Made by a program: the position numbers and the translations under genes. Below are positions 15,997 through 27,383 of a DNA stretch of 64,000 bases, piece after piece. Numbering within the stretch: position 1 is the first letter of the stretch; each line of letters begins with the position of its first letter. The notes beneath the pieces were generated by a model that ran no database searches, was not told the origin of the DNA, and saw nothing but the letters and a program-made list of their open reading frames with translations. Source of the stretch: Bifidobacterium miconisargentati (GTDB lineage Bacteria > Actinomycetota > Actinomycetes > Actinomycetales > Bifidobacteriaceae); the NCBI RefSeq assembly GCF_019331675.1, contig NZ_JAHBBJ010000016.1:1-64000 (forward strand), written 5' to 3'.

Positions 15997-17657
15997 CCAC
16001 CGCGCTCACCCTCGTACGATTGCGCTGGTCCCTGACCTGGGCCACGCTGAGGAAGTCCGTCTGGCAGACCGTGGCCTATGTCTTCGCCATGATCACCGCC
16101 GTGGCCACCGTCATCATTACCGGCATGGCCGCATGGGGCGCGGGCGGCCTCGACGGCGCCGGAGCATCGGGCCCGCTGCCCGCCGATTACGGTCACTTCG
16201 CCGTCCTCCGTGCCCTCGTCGTTATCCTCGGTTCGCTTCTCACCGTCACGGTGGCCTTAATCCAGCTTATGCTGCTCGGCGACGGCTCGACCATGAGTCC
16301 GCGCAAGTTCGCGCTCTACGGCCTGCCGGATCGCCAACTGCAGTTCGGCCTGTTGCTCGCCGGGATGTCCGGTCTGCCCGCGATCACCGGCATGCTCTCG
16401 CTGATGGTGTGGACGCTGTCCTACCGCCACCTGGGCGGGGCGGCCGTCGTGACTTCGCTGGTCGCCTCCGTCCTCGCCGTGTTCACCATGATGAGCCTGT
16501 CCAAACTGCTCATATCTTTGGCGACCACGCTCGTGACCTCACGCCGCGGCAAGAACCTGTTCTACATCGTGGTGGTGCTCGGCTTCATTGCGCTGTCCCA
16601 GTTGCCGAACATCATGGTGAATTCGGGCATGTTGGAGCACGTAGCCCCGAACGATCGAGGCCAGATGATCGCCGCATTCGCCTCCATCCTTGCATGGACG
16701 CCGTTCGGCGCGGCCTTCCAGTTGCCGTTCGACGCTGCCGCGGCCAACGGACTCGCCCTGCTCGGCCATCTCGCCGTGCTGACCGTCACCTGGGTGGTCT
16801 GCTTCGTCGTGTGCACATGGTGTCTCAAACGCGAACGACTGACCGTCGGGGCCGGAGCCAAAACGGTCACCGCCAAGGGCATCGGCGCGTTCCGCTGGAT
16901 GCCGGATTCCGTGCCCGGAGCCGTCGCCGCCCGTTTGTTCACGTACCTCAAGCGCGATCCGAGACAGGGCATGATTTTCCTGATGCCGATACTGTTCGTG
17001 GTGGTGTTCGCCTTCCAGGCGCGCGGCGAAAGCGCGATCGTTTGGGTGTCGTTGATCTGGACCGGCTGGATGCTTTCCATCGCCGAAAGCAATGGTCTGG
17101 CCTACGACGGCCGCGGCTTCACGATGGAGGTGATCTCCGGTGTGCGGGGCCTGCAGAATCGTATCGGCCGCGTGCTCGTCTACCTGGGCATCGCCGTGGT
17201 CTATCTGTTGGTGCTGGGTGTGGGCATCGCCATCTTCACTGGCGACTGGGCGCATCCCGACCGTCTGCTGCTCGGCATCCTGCTCTGGTCGATCGGCCTC
17301 GCAGCCGCCTGCTGCGGATTGGGACTGGCTGAAATCACCTCATGCGTGTTCATGTATCCGGTGCCTTCGCCGGACAAGCCGTTCTCCTCGCCGCAGGGCC
17401 GCGCCATGGCCCAGGGATTCTTCCCGTTCATCTACCTGTTCGGCACGATCCTGCTCCTGCTGCCGACCGGCATCGTGGCCATCGTGCTGACCGCCATGGA
17501 CGTCATCGGCACGATGTTCTGGGTGCTGATTCCCATCGTGCTGTTCAATGGCGCGGGCATGCTGGCGCTCGGGACATGGCTGGGCGGTAAGCTGTTGGAT
17601 GCGCGAATGCTCTCGGTCGTCTCCACGCTCGATTCGTTCGCCTCATTGCAGCACTGA
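15993..17657 (+). CDS. ABC exporter membrane subunit
   Basis: The 554-residue polytopic protein has roughly twelve predicted membrane segments, for example TVAYVFAMITAVATVIITG near the N terminus and LLLLPTGIVAIVLTAMDVIG near the C terminus. It forms the transport path with the preceding ATPase. The start ATG overlaps the ATPase stop (ATGA). The arrangement of two half-domains on one chain suggests a full-size permease of the ABC-2 exporter class. The exported molecule cannot be inferred. The downstream gene begins 62 bp later and may be co-transcribed. Confidence 0.83.
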   Translation: MTTALTLVRLRWSLTWATLRKSVWQTVAYVFAMITAVATVIITGMAAWGAGGLDGAGASGPLPADYGHFAVLRALVVILGSLLTVTVALIQLMLLGDGSTMSPRKFALYGLPDRQLQFGLLLAGMSGLPAITGMLSLMVWTLSYRHLGGAAVVTSLVASVLAVFTMMSLSKLLISLATTLVTSRRGKNLFYIVVVLGFIALSQLPNIMVNSGMLEHVAPNDRGQMIAAFASILAWTPFGAAFQLPFDAAAANGLALLGHLAVLTVTWVVCFVVCTWCLKRERLTVGAGAKTVTAKGIGAFRWMPDSVPGAVAARLFTYLKRDPRQGMIFLMPILFVVVFAFQARGESAIVWVSLIWTGWMLSIAESNGLAYDGRGFTMEVISGVRGLQNRIGRVLVYLGIAVVYLLVLGVGIAIFTGDWAHPDRLLLGILLWSIGLAAACCGLGLAEITSCVFMYPVPSPDKPFSSPQGRAMAQGFFPFIYLFGTILLLLPTGIVAIVLTAMDVIGTMFWVLIPIVLFNGAGMLALGTWLGGKLLDARMLSVVSTLDSFASLQH

Positions 17658-17719
17658 CGGTTGATTCCGGTACGCCCGTCCGGCCTTGCCCGGAACCGGC
17701 GAACCCACGAAGGAGCACG

Positions 17720-19222
17720 ATGGTATCCACAGCGGTGTCGCGCCGCCAACGACGTGAAACGCAGCGACAACAGCAACGGCAATCCCGTGCCTCCCGCCGC
17801 CGTCCGCTCACCATAGCCGTCTCCGCACTGGTGACCATCGCCCTGTTCGCGGGCTATTGCACCGCCGACATCCTGGACGTCGCGCCCGGCCCCCTGACAT
17901 TGAAGAATGTGGACGTGCCAACGTTCGCTGACCCGCTCACTGCCAAAACCGGCGGCACGGTGGCCGGCAAACTCGACCTGACCAAAGCCGTGGACGCCAA
18001 GGCAGCCTCCGCGCTGATCAATGACCTGCTCGCCACCGAAGGCGTCGGTTCGGACACCTCGGTCATCATCGAGGACGCGCAGGGCAACGTGGCCGCCGAA
18101 CACGAGGCCGGCACCTCGCGCGAACCCGCCTCCACCATGAAGACACTCACCGCGCTCGCCGCCTCGACCACGCTCAACATGGCCTCCACGCTGGATACGC
18201 AGGTGTTCCTCGCCCAGACCGACGGCGTGGACACCCTGACCCTCAAAGGCAACGGCGACATGCTGTTGGGTTCCGGCGAATCCGACCCCGACCACATCAA
18301 CGGCCGTGCGGGCCTCGCCACGCTCGCCCAATCAGCGGCCGCGGCCCTGGCCCAGCGCGGCATCAGCACCGTGCGCCTCGCCTATGACGATTCGCTATTC
18401 GGCGACGCTCGCGTGCCCGACGGCCTGAGCGAGGGCGCCAACACGGTCCTGAGCGATTACACCGTTTACTACACGCCCGTCTCCTCGATGGCCATCGACG
18501 GCGGCCGCCAGTACACGGACGCCATGCCCGCGCCCGCCAACCCCGACGATTCCGCCGGATATCCGGAACTCTCCCAGCACACGGCCGCCGATGTGGCTGA
18601 GGAATTCGCCTCGTTGCTGGCCGACCAGGGCATCACCGTGGAAGGGGAGCCGGCCGAAGGCAGTGCCCCCGCCTCCACGAGCCCGCTCGCTTCCGTGAGC
18701 TCCGCCACCCTGGCCGAGATCCTGGCCTTCACGCTGCGCCATTCGGACAACACACTCGCCGAGGAGTTCGGTCGGCTCACCGCCCTGGCCCGCGGCAAGG
18801 ACAACAGCCCGGAAGGCGGCACCAAAGCCGTGCATGAAGCACTCGATAAGCTCGGCATCGACACGTCCGGCCTGACCATGGCCGACTGCTCAGGGCTCTC
18901 GCCCGGTTCCAAGCTCACGGTACGCACACTCGTGGCCGTCCAGCAGCGCAACCTTGCGGAAGGCGAGGGCGCCGCGGCCGCTGAGGGACTGTCCATCGCG
19001 GGACTGGTGGGCACCGCCCAGTACCGGTACGACGACGATGCCGCGGCCGGACTGCTGCGCGTCAAGACCGGCAGCCTTGGTACGGTCACCTCGATGGCCG
19101 GCAACGTCTCGCGCACGAACGGCGGCGCGCTGGCTTTCGCCGTGGTGGTCAACAACCCCGAGGACATGGAGGCCGCCCGCAACGCCATCGACGCCTTCAT
19201 CACCAAACTCACGGAGTTGTAG
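17720..19222 (+). CDS. dacB: D-alanyl-D-alanine carboxypeptidase/endopeptidase (PBP4 family)
   Basis: The 500-residue penicillin-binding protein would trim or cleave peptidoglycan cross-links outside the membrane. A basic N terminus (17 Arg/Gln-rich residues) precedes one membrane anchor (~33-52). All three active-site motifs are present: STMK at 138-141 (nucleophile Ser138), SDN at 342-344 and KTG at 449-451. The large insert between motifs 1 and 2 is typical of PBP4. AAGGAGCACG precedes the ATG. The adjacency dacB-tilS-hpt-ftsH is standard in actinobacteria. Confidence 0.92.
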   Translation: MVSTAVSRRQRRETQRQQQRQSRASRRRPLTIAVSALVTIALFAGYCTADILDVAPGPLTLKNVDVPTFADPLTAKTGGTVAGKLDLTKAVDAKAASALINDLLATEGVGSDTSVIIEDAQGNVAAEHEAGTSREPASTMKTLTALAASTTLNMASTLDTQVFLAQTDGVDTLTLKGNGDMLLGSGESDPDHINGRAGLATLAQSAAAALAQRGISTVRLAYDDSLFGDARVPDGLSEGANTVLSDYTVYYTPVSSMAIDGGRQYTDAMPAPANPDDSAGYPELSQHTAADVAEEFASLLADQGITVEGEPAEGSAPASTSPLASVSSATLAEILAFTLRHSDNTLAEEFGRLTALARGKDNSPEGGTKAVHEALDKLGIDTSGLTMADCSGLSPGSKLTVRTLVAVQQRNLAEGEGAAAAEGLSIAGLVGTAQYRYDDDAAAGLLRVKTGSLGTVTSMAGNVSRTNGGALAFAVVVNNPEDMEAARNAIDAFITKLTEL

Positions 19223-19238
19223 GGGGGATATCCGTGGT

Positions 19239-19286
19239 GCTCCCCTCAGTCCGCTTCGCGGCCAGCTCCCCTCATGGAGGGGAGCC
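19239..19286 (-). repeat. GGCTCCCC repeat, minus orientation
   Basis: A full copy immediately after dacB, paired with an opposite copy 17 bp away; together they can form one long hairpin between dacB and tilS. Confidence 0.85.
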
Positions 19287-19303
19287 AAGACCCTTTTTAA
19301 TCT

Positions 19304-19353
19304 GGCTCCCCTCGCTGAGGGGAGCTGTCAGCCGCAGGCTGACTGAGGGGAGC
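19304..19353 (+). repeat. GGCTCCCC repeat, plus orientation
   Basis: A full copy ending 36 bp before the tilS start, in the opposite orientation to 19239-19286. Confidence 0.85.
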
Positions 19354-19388
19354 GCCACGCATACCTCCACGAATTCAAAGGAACTGAC

Positions 19389-20477
19389 ATGGCATACACG
19401 ACACGGTTGCGCAAGGCGGTGGGGGCGGTGCGTGCGGCACTGGCTCAGGTCGGGCTGGAACGTCAGTCGTCCGAATTCGCGCGTCACGGCGAGCACGATG
19501 CCTCTCCGGATGCCCCGCTCGTATTGGTCGCCTGCTCGGGCGGCCGCGACTCCATGGCCCTCGCGGCCGTCGCCCACATCGTCTGCGCCTCGCTGGGGCT
19601 GCGCTGCGGCGCCGTCATCGTCGACCATAACCTGCAGCCGGGTTCGGCCGAAGTCGCCAAGCACACCGCCGAGCACTGCGGGCGGCTCGGCCTGACCCCG
19701 GTCGTCACCCGCAAGGTCGCCGTACGTGAATCCGGCGAGGGCCTCGAAGCGGCCGCCCGCGAAGCCCGCTATCAAGCCATTATCGAGACCGCGGGGGAGT
19801 ACCGCGCGGCGGTCGTGCTCCTGGCACACACGATGGACGACCAGGCGGAGACCGTGATCATCGGTCTGCTGCGGAACACCGGCATCGACGCCACCGCCGG
19901 CATGCCGCCGCGTTTCACCCGAGGCGGCGTCGCCTTCCTGCGCCCCCTACTGAGCCTGACCCGTGCGGACACCACCGGCATCTGCCGGGACCTCGGCATC
20001 GAATACTGGGACGACCCCACCAACGGCGACGGCATCGACGGACCATTGCCCGCTGACTATCCGCTGCGCTCGCGCGTCCGGCACGACCTGCTGCCCGCCA
20101 TCGCGCGGTTCGCCGGTCGCGACGTGACCCGTCACCTCGCCGAAAGCGCGGCATTGACCCAGGTTGACAAGGACTACCTTGACTCTGTCGCCGTCCGCGT
20201 GGCCGCACGAGTCGTCGGCGGCACGGACGGGGACGCGGTGCTGCGCATCGACGCCGCGCGGCTCGGCACCGAACATCCGGCGATACGCCGTCGCGTCATC
20301 GAACGGGCACTGCAACAGGCCGACATCCGGGCGGGCGCAGCACAGGTGGACGCCATCGACCGTCTCATCACCGACTGGCACGGTCAGGGGCCCGTCCATC
20401 TTCCCAGTGGTTATTCAGCGAATCGCAAGAAACACGTCATTCGCGTGTGCCAAGATGGAGCGCATGCGAATCGCTGA
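19389..20477 (+). CDS. tilS: tRNA(Ile)-lysidine synthetase
   Basis: The 362-residue N-type ATP pyrophosphatase would attach lysine to C34 of tRNA-Ile(CAU), changing its decoding from AUG to AUA. The PP-loop SGGRDS is at 50-55. Conserved segments DHNLQPGS, GEGLEAAAREARY and AHTMDDQAET follow. The C-terminal part is short, as in many actinobacterial forms. AAAGGAAC lies 6 nt before the ATG. The hpt gene starts inside its last 14 bp. Essential in most bacteria. Confidence 0.93.
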   Translation: MAYTTRLRKAVGAVRAALAQVGLERQSSEFARHGEHDASPDAPLVLVACSGGRDSMALAAVAHIVCASLGLRCGAVIVDHNLQPGSAEVAKHTAEHCGRLGLTPVVTRKVAVRESGEGLEAAAREARYQAIIETAGEYRAAVVLLAHTMDDQAETVIIGLLRNTGIDATAGMPPRFTRGGVAFLRPLLSLTRADTTGICRDLGIEYWDDPTNGDGIDGPLPADYPLRSRVRHDLLPAIARFAGRDVTRHLAESAALTQVDKDYLDSVAVRVAARVVGGTDGDAVLRIDAARLGTEHPAIRRRVIERALQQADIRAGAAQVDAIDRLITDWHGQGPVHLPSGYSANRKKHVIRVCQDGAHANR

Positions 20478-21021
20478 CGTTAAGGAAGACATTGACCACG
20501 AGCTGGTCAGTAAAGCACAGATTGACAGCAAGATCCGTGAGATCGCCGCACAGGTGAGCGAGGATTACCGAGGCAAGAACCCGCTGCTGGTCGCGGTCCT
20601 CAAGGGTGCCGTGAACACGCTGGTCGAGTTCTCCCAGGCCGTGAGCATCCCGGTGCAGATCGACTTCATGAGCCTGTCCAGCTACGGCTCGGGCACGGTG
20701 TCCAGCGGCCAGGTGACGGTTCGCCAGGATTTGTCCGCCGATGTTCGCGGCCGGCACATTCTCATTGTGGAGGATATTATCGATTCAGGACGCACGCTCG
20801 CGTGGCTGGTCGACGAATTGAAGCGCCGTGGCGCGGCCTCCGTGGAGGTGTTCGCGTTGCTGAGCAAGCCCTCCCGCCGTGAGGTGGAAGTGGACGTGAA
20901 GTACGCCGGCTATGAGATTCCGGACGAGTTCGTGGTGGGCTTCGGTCTCGACTACGACGAGCGCTACCGCAACCTCGACTCGATTGCGGTGCTCAAGCCG
21001 TCCGTGTACCAAGGAGAATAA
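20464..21021 (+). CDS. hpt: Hypoxanthine phosphoribosyltransferase
   Basis: The 185-residue enzyme salvages hypoxanthine and guanine to IMP and GMP using PRPP. The PRPP-binding motif VEDIIDSGRTL is at ~101-111. The flexible loop SLSSYGSGT and the C-terminal VGFGLDYDERYRNL are typical. I chose the ATG at 20464 (GGAG just upstream), which overlaps tilS by 14 bp; an in-frame ATG at 20455 lacks a ribosome site. It ends 3 bp before ftsH, so tilS-hpt-ftsH form one transcription unit. Confidence 0.93.
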   Translation: MRIADVKEDIDHELVSKAQIDSKIREIAAQVSEDYRGKNPLLVAVLKGAVNTLVEFSQAVSIPVQIDFMSLSSYGSGTVSSGQVTVRQDLSADVRGRHILIVEDIIDSGRTLAWLVDELKRRGAASVEVFALLSKPSRREVEVDVKYAGYEIPDEFVVGFGLDYDERYRNLDSIAVLKPSVYQGE

Positions 21022-21024
21022 CGT

Positions 21025-23124
<2,100 letters not shown>

Positions 23125-23137
23125 TTCGGCCCCTCTT

Positions 23138-23183
23138 GGCTCCCTCTTTGAGAGAGTTGTCACCGTAGGTGACCGAGGGGAGG
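23138..23183 (+). repeat. GGCTCCCC repeat, diverged
   Basis: A copy 13 bp after ftsH, with the first hairpin weakened (TCCCTCTTTGAGAGAG) and the GTCACC...GGTGAC hairpin intact. Confidence 0.75.
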
Positions 23184-23236
23184 GGAGTTCGGATGCGATT
23201 ACGACTCCTTGAGCAGGAGATAATCGTGCAATAGCG

Positions 23237-23278
23237 AGCCCGCAGCCTGACCTGTCCGTGCAGGATGGGCTGCGGGCT
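23237..23278 (+). terminator. Hairpin between ftsH and folE
   Basis: An 11-bp perfect GC-rich stem (23237-23247 with 23268-23278) is followed by a weak T tract (TGTTCATT). It may end ftsH transcripts or attenuate read-through into folE. Confidence 0.6.
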
Positions 23279-23308
23279 TGTTCATTGGAATATGAGATGG
23301 AGAGAGCA

Positions 23309-23905
23309 ATGACCGAGGAAACGACCGCCGTCGAGCGCGCCGCCCACTACGACGAGGAGGGCGTGCGCCAGGCCGTGCGCCTGTTCCTCAAGTCCATCGG
23401 CGAGGACCCGGAGCGTGAGGGGCTGGTGGAGACGCCGGACCGCATCGCCCGCGCCTGCAAGGAACTGTTCGCCGGCCTGCAAGCCTCGCCCGCGGACGTG
23501 CTGGAGAAGCATTTCGACGTGGACACCGACGAGCTCGTGTTGGTCAAGGACATCGAATTGTATTCGGTGTGCGAGCACCACCTGCTGCCGTTCCACGGTG
23601 TGGCCCACGTGGGCTACATTCCGGCCAAGGACGGCGTGATGGGCCTGAGCAAGCTGGCCCGTCTCGTGGAGGTGTACGCCCGCAGGCCGCAGGTGCAGGA
23701 ACGCCTGACCCAGCAGATCGCCGACGCCCTCGTGGAATACGCGGGCGCCCGCGGTGTGATCGTGGTGACCGAATGCGAACACCTGTGCATGTCCATGCGT
23801 GGCATCAAGAAGTCCTCCGCCCGCACGGTGACCTCCGCGGTGCGCGGCCTGCTGCGCAACCCCGCCACCCGGGCCGAGGCCATGAGCCTGATTCTTGACA
23901 AGTAG
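23309..23905 (+). CDS. folE: GTP cyclohydrolase I
   Basis: The 198-residue enzyme converts GTP to 7,8-dihydroneopterin triphosphate, the first step of folate synthesis. The zinc and active-site segment [20 protein letters not shown] is near residues 86-105, and the second zinc ligand lies in the [15 protein letters not shown] segment. The length is that of the core enzyme. The ATG at 23309 has GGAGAG upstream; the 17-codon upstream extension lacks one. folP and folB/K follow on the same strand. Confidence 0.95.
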   Translation: MTEETTAVERAAHYDEEGVRQAVRLFLKSIGEDPEREGLVETPDRIARACKELFAGLQASPADVLEKHFDVDTDELVLVKDIELYSVCEHHLLPFHGVAHVGYIPAKDGVMGLSKLARLVEVYARRPQVQERLTQQIADALVEYAGARGVIVVTECEHLCMSMRGIKKSSARTVTSAVRGLLRNPATRAEAMSLILDK

Positions 23906-23913
23906 CTACCTTT

Positions 23914-23963
23914 GGCTCCCCTCTCTGAGGGGAGCTGTCAGCGGAAGCTGACTGAGGGGAGCC
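23914..23963 (+). repeat. GGCTCCCC repeat, near-consensus
   Basis: The best-preserved copy, starting 8 bp after folE, with all three arms and closing GGAGCC. It lies between folE and folP. Confidence 0.9.
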
Positions 23964-24068
23964 TCCAGCCAGTATCAGTTCGATTCTGTTGAGTTGCCTC
24001 ACAGTCTTGCTATGCGAGCCAACTCTTCCGCAGGGGAACTCGAGAAACAACGAAGGGGAAAACGAATT

Positions 24069-24941
24069 ATGACCGATTTGCAGGCGTTGCATGACGCGCA
24101 GGACACGATGGTGATGGGTGTGCTCAACATCACCGAGGATTCCTTCTCGGACGGAGGCCTCTGGCTGGATCCGGACAAGGCCGCCCAGCACGGCCGCGAC
24201 ATGATGGCCGCCGGCGCGGACATCATCGACATCGGCGCGGAATCCACCCGCCCCGGCGCCAAGCGCGTCTCCGAGGAAGACGAGCTCAAGCGCATCACCG
24301 GCGCGGTCTCCGCGCTGATCCCGGCCGGAGCCGTGCTCTCCATCGACACCACGCGCGCCTCGGTGGCCAAGGCCGCCCTCGAAGGTGGCGCGCAGATCAT
24401 CAACGACGTCTCGGGCGGCACGCTGGACGCCGACCTGCCGCACGTGGTGGCCGACCACGACTGCCTGTACATCGTGCAGCACTGGCGCGGCTGGCTCGCC
24501 GGCTCCAAGGGCGCGAATCCCGATCAGGACACGTCCGTGTACGAGCGCGGCGTGCTCAAGGACGTGCATGACGAGCTCATGCGTCAGGTGGACGGCGTGC
24601 TGGCGGCCGGCGTCAAGCCCGAACGCATCATCATCGATCCGGGCCTCGGCTTCTCCAAGCCAGGCATCGAGCACAACCTGCCGCTGCTGGCCGGCCTGGA
24701 GACCTTCCGTGACACCGGATACCCGGTGCTCATCGGACAGTCCCGCAAGCGCTTCATCTCGGCGATGCTGGCCGATGCAGGCGTCACGGACGCCGATATG
24801 GCCGAACGCGACAACGTAACCGCCGGCCTGTCCGCCCTGTGCGCCGAACACGGCGCCTGGGCCGTGCGCGTGCACGACGTGACCAAGAGCCGCGCCGCCG
24901 TCATCGCCGGCAACACCTGGCGCAAGTACAGCGAACAGTAG
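24069..24941 (+). CDS. folP: Dihydropteroate synthase
   Basis: The 290-residue TIM-barrel enzyme joins p-aminobenzoate to hydroxymethyl-dihydropterin pyrophosphate and is the sulfonamide target. Pterin and phosphate motifs are seen: MGVLNITEDSFSDGG (~17-31), IDIGAESTRPGA, INDVSGG, and IIDPGLGF. The variation of the usual TPDSFSDGG to TEDSFSDGG, and QHWRGW in place of MHMRG, suggests the divergent actinobacterial DHPS group. Actinobacteria often carry two paralogues, one without DHPS activity, so activity should be tested. The ATG at 24069 has AAGGGG 10 nt upstream. Confidence 0.88.
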   Translation: MTDLQALHDAQDTMVMGVLNITEDSFSDGGLWLDPDKAAQHGRDMMAAGADIIDIGAESTRPGAKRVSEEDELKRITGAVSALIPAGAVLSIDTTRASVAKAALEGGAQIINDVSGGTLDADLPHVVADHDCLYIVQHWRGWLAGSKGANPDQDTSVYERGVLKDVHDELMRQVDGVLAAGVKPERIIIDPGLGFSKPGIEHNLPLLAGLETFRDTGYPVLIGQSRKRFISAMLADAGVTDADMAERDNVTAGLSALCAEHGAWAVRVHDVTKSRAAVIAGNTWRKYSEQ

Positions 24942-24994
24942 TGGGCCGGAATGGCCCTGGCGAAGTTTACGACAATACCGATAGGAGTGCGGAG

Positions 24995-26644
24995 ATGGAC
25001 ACGATTCGACTGACCGGTGTACGCGCCAACGGCACCCACGGCGTGCTTGACTTCGAGCACGAGCGCGCCCAGCCGTTCGTGGTGGACGCCACGTTGTACC
25101 TCGACCTGTCCGCCGCCGGCCGCACCGACGCGCTGACCGACACGGTGGACTACGGCCGTGCCGCCAAGGAGATCGTGGCCGTGATTGAGGGCGGGCATGT
25201 GGATCTCATCGAACGCATGGCCCAGCTCATCGCCGACCGACTGCTCGCCATCGACCCCATCGCCAAGGTGGACGTGACCGTGCACAAGCCGCACGCGCCC
25301 ATCACCGTGCCCTTCGACGACGTGGCCGTCTCCATCACCCGCGAACGAGTCAGTGCGGGAGCAGTGGAAATCGCGGCTACGGCGGGCAATCAAGCTGTTT
25401 CAGGCGACGATTCCGGTACGGACGGCACGGATGGTCGAATCAGGACCGCTGATTCCGCACAGGTACGTCACTCCAGCCCCACGCCGCGATCCACGATGCA
25501 TCATGCCGTGGTGGCGCTGGGCGGCAACATCGGCGAGGTCGAATCCACACTGCGTGCCGCCGTGCGCGAGATCGACGGCCTGCCCGGCACCCAGGTGACC
25601 GGCATCTCGCCGCTGTTCCGCACCGCCGCGTGGGGCATGGCGGACGGCGCGCCGGACTTCCTCAACGCGGTCATCGAGCTGGAGACCACGATGGGCAGCC
25701 ACGAACTGCTCGCGGCCCTCCAGCAGATTGAGGCAGATCACGGCCGCACCCGCGAACATCACTGGGATTCCCGCCCGCTGGACCTGGACATCATCGACTT
25801 CGACGGCATCACCAGCGCCGACGAGGACCTGGCCCTGCCACACCCGCGCGCCTGGCAGCGCGCCTTCGTGCTGGGGCCGTGGGATGCGCTGAACCCCAAC
25901 GCCCGACTGGCTGGCGCGCATGGGGGACTGGTGCATGATCTGCTGGCGGCCGCGCCGGACCGTGACGCGGTCGAACTGGCCGCCGAGGACTGGATGCTGG
26001 GCGGCCGACATGGGAGCGGGGCCGGTGATTCAGCGGCAACCCCGGCAGTGGATGCATCGGCGCGAGCCGGAGAAACGGCTTCGGATATGGCGGCATCGGC
26101 GCAATCGTCGGCCTCTCCGGCCTCGATGGCCTCGGCAGACGCCAAGCAGCCGGTCGACCAGTACGCGCCGGCCGTCTCCCGCAGGGCCGTCATCTCGATG
26201 GACTCCACCTCCACGGACGCCGAACGACTGTTCCGCGAAGCCATCGTGACCATCGACGGCATCCCCGGCAACCAGGTGGAAGGCATCTCGCCGCTCTACC
26301 ACGTGGCCCATTTCGACGGCCCCGACGCTATGAGCGCGGTCATGCAGATCGAAACCAAGCTGCCGGCGGCTGACCTCATCGCCGCACTTGGCGCGGTCGA
26401 GGCCTCGCAGGAGGGACTCATCGACCTTGACCTGGTCGACATGGACGGTGTGACCTCGGACGAGCCGAACTGCCGCGTACCCTGGCCATCCGCCCGCACC
26501 CACGCCTCGGTGCTGGCCCCCTGGATGGACATGGACCCGAACGCCACGTTGGGCGGCGACCCCGTCTCGTTCCTGCTGGCCATGGCGCCGGACGCGGGAC
26601 AGGTGGGGATGCTGTCCGACAACTGGATTCTTTCGCAGCGCTGA
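24995..26644 (+). CDS. folK: FolB-FolK fusion with an extra degenerate HPPK-like domain
   Basis: The 549-residue protein has three parts. Residues ~1-120 are dihydroneopterin aldolase (FolB: RANGTHGVLDFE, TVDYG, IERMAQLIAD). Residues 168-~332 are HPPK (FolK): LGGNIGE, then WDSRPLDLDI with the Mg-binding aspartates, making 6-hydroxymethyl-dihydropterin pyrophosphate for FolP. Residues ~397-549 repeat the HPPK layout (IDGIPGNQVEGISPLY echoing IDGLPGTQVTGISPLF; LIDLDLVDMDG echoing LDLDIIDFDG) but lack LGxN and the Arg-rich catalytic segment. The third part may be structural or regulatory. The ATG at 24995 has AGGAG 7 nt upstream. Confidence 0.92.
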   Translation: MDTIRLTGVRANGTHGVLDFEHERAQPFVVDATLYLDLSAAGRTDALTDTVDYGRAAKEIVAVIEGGHVDLIERMAQLIADRLLAIDPIAKVDVTVHKPHAPITVPFDDVAVSITRERVSAGAVEIAATAGNQAVSGDDSGTDGTDGRIRTADSAQVRHSSPTPRSTMHHAVVALGGNIGEVESTLRAAVREIDGLPGTQVTGISPLFRTAAWGMADGAPDFLNAVIELETTMGSHELLAALQQIEADHGRTREHHWDSRPLDLDIIDFDGITSADEDLALPHPRAWQRAFVLGPWDALNPNARLAGAHGGLVHDLLAAAPDRDAVELAAEDWMLGGRHGSGAGDSAATPAVDASARAGETASDMAASAQSSASPASMASADAKQPVDQYAPAVSRRAVISMDSTSTDAERLFREAIVTIDGIPGNQVEGISPLYHVAHFDGPDAMSAVMQIETKLPAADLIAALGAVEASQEGLIDLDLVDMDGVTSDEPNCRVPWPSARTHASVLAPWMDMDPNATLGGDPVSFLLAMAPDAGQVGMLSDNWILSQR

Positions 26645-26680
26645 GTGGCGCGAACCAAGCGGACCGAACGATAAGGAAGT

Positions 26681-27214
26681 ATGGAAATGAAGGCACGACG
26701 AACCCCATGGTGGCAGTTTGCGCTGGCCGCCGCACTGGGCCTGCTGGCGGGCATCGGACTGGCCTCCTACGGCGAAAGCTCCGGGCTCTCGCTCATCGGC
26801 GCGCCTTGGGTGGTGGCCGGCCTCCTGGCCGTGCTCGGCCTGCTGGTGCTGATCATGGCGTTGCAGGTGCACAAATACGCCAACACCGACCCCAAGAAAC
26901 GTCCGCACAGCTTCGTGAACCCCACGGTGGCGGTGTACACGCTGGTGCTGGCCAAGGCGCTGGGACTTGCGGGCGCGGCGCTCTCCGGCTGGTATGTGGG
27001 CCAGATTCTCATGAGCATCGGCCATTTCGAGGCGCCGTTCTACCATGACGCGGTCATCGAATGCGCCGTCTCGGCCGTGATCTGCATCGCGGACATGATT
27101 ATCGGCATCATCGGCGAATGGCTGTGCCAGCTGCCTCCCAGCGACGGGCCGGAAAGCGCCAAACTCAAGCAGGCCAAGAACCGTCAGGACGTGGCTCAGG
27201 CTTTCAAGCAGTAA
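26681..27214 (+). CDS. DUF3180-type small membrane protein
   Basis: The 177-residue protein has about four membrane helices (~10-28, 38-62, 85-108, 122-146) and a charged C terminus (SAKLKQAKNRQD). This matches the DUF3180 proteins that usually follow folK in actinobacteria; their function is unknown. AAGGAAGT lies just before the ATG. It is the last gene of the plus-strand run and is followed by a very strong hairpin. Confidence 0.8.
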   Translation: MEMKARRTPWWQFALAAALGLLAGIGLASYGESSGLSLIGAPWVVAGLLAVLGLLVLIMALQVHKYANTDPKKRPHSFVNPTVAVYTLVLAKALGLAGAALSGWYVGQILMSIGHFEAPFYHDAVIECAVSAVICIADMIIGIIGEWLCQLPPSDGPESAKLKQAKNRQDVAQAFKQ

Positions 27215-27310
27215 GACGTACCATTCCGGCTTTCCTGTCGAGGGAAGCCATCGAACAAAAGTGAGACTAAAAGGGGCGAGATCCGGAAGTGTTCGGATGT
27301 GTCGCCCTAT

Positions 27311-27368
27311 AGACGACTGCGCCGCCGGCCCATCCGCAATCATGGATGGGCCGGCGGCGCAGTCGTCT
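27311..27368. terminator. Perfect 25-bp hairpin between convergent genes
   Basis: Arms 27311-27335 and 27344-27368 are exact complements with an 8-nt loop. It lies between the end of the folate run and the end of tesB. T tracts are short on both sides (TTTCCC on plus), so it probably acts as a bidirectional terminator through stem strength. Confidence 0.75.
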
Positions 27369-27383
27369 TTCCCGTTATTCCGC

